DNA of 17,679 nt from Nocardioides sp. (GTDB taxonomy: Bacteria > Actinomycetota > Actinomycetes > Propionibacteriales > Nocardioidaceae), in the NCBI GenBank assembly GCA_021166815.1, contig JAJPEO010000325.1:1-17679 (forward strand), in the 5' to 3' direction. Shown in pieces: positions 15,349-17,679 of this stretch; position 1 is the stretch's first letter; each line of letters opens with the position of its first letter. The notes below the pieces were generated by a model that did not search any database, was not told the DNA's origin, and worked only from the letters and a program-made list of their open reading frames with translations. Made by a program: the position numbers and the translations under genes.

Positions 15349-15362
15349 TGAAACGCGTTCCT
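15349..15362. promoter_or_regulatory. KstR-like operator between the GT4 operon and kstR
   Basis: TGAAACGCGTTCCT matches the pattern TnnAACnnGTTnnA except for the final base. It is flush with the predicted -10 box of kstR and lies 24 bases upstream of the glycosyltransferase start. Its core is identical to the site at 8012. Autoregulation of kstR is known in mycobacteria and fits this position. Confidence 0.72.
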
Positions 15363-15367
15363 ATTAT
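15362..15367 (+). promoter_or_regulatory. Predicted -10 box of kstR
   Basis: TATTAT overlaps the last base of the operator; a weak -35 like TTTCCA (15337-15342) lies 19 bases upstream. Transcription would start near 15374, leaving a leader of roughly 105 bases before the GTG at 15480. On the other strand TTTACT (complement of 15342-15347) could be the -10 of the glycosyltransferase operon. Confidence 0.45.
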
Positions 15368-15479
15368 GTCCACTCGCGGCAACCGTACCTTCCCGGGGGT
15401 CGCAGTGGTTACCGACCAGTACTTCTCGGTCAGCGAGAGTTCCCTGGATCACAACGAGCGTCGTCCGGAAAGGTCCCCC

Positions 15480-16097
15480 GTGAGCAGCCACTCCGCCGCC
15501 ACCTCCCTCGAGTCGACCGGCTCCGACGAGGGCGGGTCGTCGGCCCAGCGCGAGCGTCGCAAGCGCATCCTCGACGCCACCATCGACCTCGCCGCCGACG
15601 GCGGCTTCGACGCCGTGCAGATGCGGACCGTGGCGGACCGTGCCGAGGTCGCCCTCGGCACCCTCTACCGCTACTTCCCCTCCAAGATCCACCTGCTCGT
15701 CACCGCCTTGGGTCGCGAGTTCGAGAGTGCCGAGCAGGCCTGGGCGCAGCGCGAGATCCCCGGTGACACCGCCGCCGACCGCGTCCTGCACGTGCTGCGC
15801 CGCATGGCCCGCGGCCTGCAGGGCGACCGCGAGCTCGCCGAGGCGCTGACCCGCGCCTTCATGTTCGCCGACAGCTCCGCGCAGGCCGAGATCCACCACG
15901 TCGGCATGACCCTGACCCGCATCCTCACCCGGGCCATGCGCCCCGACGTCGAGCACATCACCGACGAGGACGTCGCCGTCGCCCGCGTGATCGGCGACGT
16001 GTGGCTGGCCGCCCTGGTCGCCTGGGTCACCGGCCGGATGAGCGACGACGAGACCGCGGCACACATGGATCGGGCCGTACGTCTCATCCTGCGCTGA
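15480..16097 (+). CDS. kstR: TetR-family repressor of steroid catabolism, KstR
   Basis: 205-residue TetR regulator. In M. tuberculosis KstR represses the cholesterol regulon and is released by 3-oxo-4-cholestenoyl-CoA type ligands. The DNA-binding region SSAQRERRKRILDATIDLAA (20-39) and the helix-turn-helix AVQMRTVADRAEVALGTLYRYFPSK (parts of 45-69) are nearly the same as in mycobacterial KstR (199 residues). The ligand domain keeps LTRAFMFADSSAQAEI and VARVIGDVWLAALVAW. I chose the GTG at 15480 because GGAAAGG lies just upstream and the length fits; in-frame starts at 15366 (ATG) and 15348 (GTG) fall at or within the operator and -10. It is divergent from the GT4 operon and converges on the SDR gene with a 12-base gap. 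Confidence 0.92.
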   Translation: MSSHSAATSLESTGSDEGGSSAQRERRKRILDATIDLAADGGFDAVQMRTVADRAEVALGTLYRYFPSKIHLLVTALGREFESAEQAWAQREIPGDTAADRVLHVLRRMARGLQGDRELAEALTRAFMFADSSAQAEIHHVGMTLTRILTRAMRPDVEHITDEDVAVARVIGDVWLAALVAWVTGRMSDDETAAHMDRAVRLILR

Positions 16098-16109
16098 GCC
16101 GTCCCTGCC

Positions 16110-16865
16110 TCACCCGCCGAAGGCGTGGGTGGCGGTGACGCCTCCGTCGACGGCGATCTCGGCGCCGGTGATGTAGCCGCTCTCGTCACTGGCCAGGAAC
16201 ACGTAGGTGGGCGCGATGTCGACCGGCGTGCCCACCCGCCCCATGGGGACCTTGGTGGCGCCGTACTCCATCGCGGCGTCACCGCCGTGCACCCGCGTCA
16301 TGGGGGTGTCGATCATCCCCGGGTGGACCGAGTTGACCCGGATGCCCCGGCGCCCGAGCTCGTGCGAGGCGGCCTTGGTCATGCCGCGGATCGCCCACTT
16401 GGAGCCGCAGTAGGCCACCACCGAGCCCATGCCGCCGAGGCCCTCCACCGACGAGGCGTTGACGATGGAGCCGCCGCCGTTCTTCTTCATGGTGGGGACC
16501 ACGGCCTGCATGCCGAGGTAGCAGCCGTGGATGTTGACCGACCAGACGAGCTGGGCCTCCTCCAGCGACATCTTGTCGATCTCGCCGAAGCGGAGGATGC
16601 CCGCGTTGTTGACCAGCACGTTGACCGGGCCGAAGCGCTCGTTGACGTCGGCGACCAGGCGTTGCCAGGACTCGGGGTCGGTGACGTCGTGGCGGGTGAA
16701 GTGGGCGGTTTCGCCCAGCTCCTCGGCCAGCTCCTTGCCGTCGGCCTCGTTGACGTCGGCGAGCTCGACGAGCGCGCCCTCGGCCACGAACGCACGGGCG
16801 ATCTCGGCCCCTTGCCCCTGCGCGGCGCCGGTGACGATGGCGACCTTTCCGGCCAGACGTCCCAT
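16110..16865 (-). CDS. SDR oxidoreductase, 3-alpha(20-beta)-hydroxysteroid dehydrogenase-like
   Basis: 251-residue classical short-chain dehydrogenase. The cofactor motif is TGAAQGQG (12-19), with Asp37 after strand 2 pointing to NAD(H). NNAG is at 86-89, Asn111 precedes the catalytic Ser in NASSVEGLGG (136-145), and Tyr152-X3-Lys156 is the active pair. The segments NASSVEGL, RVNSVHPGMIDTPMT and YITGAEIAVDGG resemble the bacterial 3-alpha(20-beta)-hydroxysteroid dehydrogenases such as FabG3 (Rv2002). It probably oxidises or reduces a ring or side-chain hydroxyl of a steroid, though a general ketoreductase cannot be excluded. The ATG at 16865 is preferred over one 15 bases upstream because GAAGGG is 7 bases before it. 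It follows the Hsd4A-like gene by 18 bases, presumably in one operon. Confidence 0.86.
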   Translation of the reverse strand: MGRLAGKVAIVTGAAQGQGAEIARAFVAEGALVELADVNEADGKELAEELGETAHFTRHDVTDPESWQRLVADVNERFGPVNVLVNNAGILRFGEIDKMSLEEAQLVWSVNIHGCYLGMQAVVPTMKKNGGGSIVNASSVEGLGGMGSVVAYCGSKWAIRGMTKAASHELGRRGIRVNSVHPGMIDTPMTRVHGGDAAMEYGATKVPMGRVGTPVDIAPTYVFLASDESGYITGAEIAVDGGVTATHAFGG

Positions 16866-16883
16866 GGTGGTTCCCTTCACTGG

Positions 16884-17679
16884 TCAGACGGTGAGCTGCA
16901 TGATGCTGTCGGCGGCGAACCCGGTGCCCGGGTCGCGCCCCGCGAAGAACCCGCCGAGCTGGGCGTCGAGGTCCTCCGCGCTCCAGGTCGCGCCGCTGGC
17001 GTCGAAGCGCTCCTCCACGACGGGGGCCGCGACGACGGCGACCATGCCGCCGTAGACGACGAGCACCTGACCGGTGATGCGCTCGGCAGCAGGGCTGGCG
17101 AGGTAGGCGACCACCGGCGCGACGTGGTCGGGCGAGTACGGGTCCACCTCCTTGCCTGACTCGTCGTCGCCGAACACGGCGGCTGTCATGGCCGTGCGCG
17201 CGCGGGGGCAGATCGCGTTGGCCGTCACGCCCATGCGCCCGAGCCCGCGCGCGGCCGACAGGGTCAGCGCGGCGATGCCGGCCTTGGCGGCGGCGTAGTT
17301 GGCCTGGCCCGGCGACCCCGAGAGGAAGGCCTCGCTGGCGGTGTTGACGATGCGCCCGTAGACCGGCTTGCCGGTCTCCTTGTGCCTGGCCCGCCAGTGG
17401 GCGGCGGCGTTGCGGGTGAGCAGGAAGTGCCCGCGCAGGTGGACCCGGATGACGTCGTCCCACTCCTCGTCGGAGAGGTTGAACAGCATCCGGTCGCGGG
17501 TCATGCCCGCGTTGTTGACGACGATGTCGAGGGACCCCAGGCGCAGTGCGGCGGCGACCATCTCGTCGGCCACGGCCCGCTCCCCCACGTCGCCGGTCGC
17601 GGTGACGGCGTCACCCCCGCTCGCGCGGATCTCCTCGGCAACCGATTCGGCGGCCTCGACGGAGAAGTCGTTGACCACC
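16884..17679 (-). CDS. hsd4A: SDR dehydrogenase Hsd4A-like, N-terminus cut by the window edge
   Basis: Partial gene; about 265 codons are present and the N-terminal TGxxxGxG cofactor motif lies outside. Visible motifs are VVNNAGMTRDRML, the serine segment IVNTASEAFLSGSPGQ, the YAAAKAG Tyr-X3-Lys, and the later VTANAICPRARTAMT. After the SDR core a C-terminal extension ends FAADSIMQLTV. This extension and the VVND segment at the cut end are typical of the Hsd4A (Rv3502c) family, the 3-hydroxyacyl-CoA dehydrogenase of steroid side-chain beta-oxidation. It would act right after Hsd4B, whose gene is also in the window. No promoter is visible; it must lie beyond 17679. Confidence 0.82.
   Translation of the reverse strand, partial: VVNDFSVEAAESVAEEIRASGGDAVTATGDVGERAVADEMVAAALRLGSLDIVVNNAGMTRDRMLFNLSDEEWDDVIRVHLRGHFLLTRNAAAHWRARHKETGKPVYGRIVNTASEAFLSGSPGQANYAAAKAGIAALTLSAARGLGRMGVTANAICPRARTAMTAAVFGDDESGKEVDPYSPDHVAPVVAYLASPAAERITGQVLVVYGGMVAVVAAPVVEERFDASGATWSAEDLDAQLGGFFAGRDPGTGFAADSIMQLTV

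Noticed and set aside
1..17679. Mobile elements, CRISPR, tRNA/rRNA, riboswitch
   Set aside because: No transposase or integrase motif, repeat array, tRNA-like fold or long structured leader was found; gene order and base composition look uniform.

Overview
The window is about 70% GC, genes are packed with overlapping stops and starts, GTG and TTG starts are common, and every recognisable protein has its closest known relatives in the actinobacterial (Mycobacterium/Rhodococcus/Nocardioides type) cholesterol and steroid catabolic pathway. I read it as a chromosomal steroid-degradation island of a high-GC actinobacterium, perhaps Nocardioidaceae; the family assignment is inference. No rRNA, tRNA, CRISPR array, insertion sequence or phage gene was seen.

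Left part (1-6428): a minus-strand ring-cleavage operon hsaA-hsaD-hsaC (hsaC is cut by the left edge) is divergent from a plus-strand operon kstD-hsd4B-alpha/beta hydrolase. KstD makes the delta-1 double bond that leads to B-ring opening. HsaA hydroxylates the freed A ring, HsaC cleaves it and HsaD hydrolyses the product. Hsd4B is the MaoC-type hydratase of side-chain beta-oxidation. Two KstR-like operators lie in the divergent promoter region, one next to each start codon.

Middle (6429-11515): a wax ester synthase/diacylglycerol acyltransferase (minus) and a membrane-associated-looking HSL-type esterase (plus) diverge from one KstR-like operator. A fused two-domain acyl-CoA dehydrogenase of the FadE34/ChsE3 type (minus) converges on the esterase.

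Right-middle (11534-15324): this is the least explained part. An O-methyltransferase-like gene (plus) and a three-gene minus operon (GT4 glycosyltransferase, SAM methyltransferase, alpha/alpha-toroid protein) are bounded on both sides by KstR-like operators. None of the four has an obvious step in steroid breakdown.

Right end (15342-17679): the TetR regulator gene itself, a close KstR match, lies behind its own operator. It is followed by two minus-strand SDR genes: one resembling 3-alpha(20-beta)-hydroxysteroid dehydrogenase, and one resembling Hsd4A, cut by the right edge.

Five sites fit the published KstR pattern TnnAACnnGTTnnA exactly or with one mismatch (11534, 2882, 2938, 8012 and 15349). 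All five sit in the four divergent intergenic regions of this window. The simplest model is that KstR represses the whole island, its own gene, the lipid-storage acyltransferase and the glycosyl/methyltransferase cassette, and releases them when a steroid intermediate is present.
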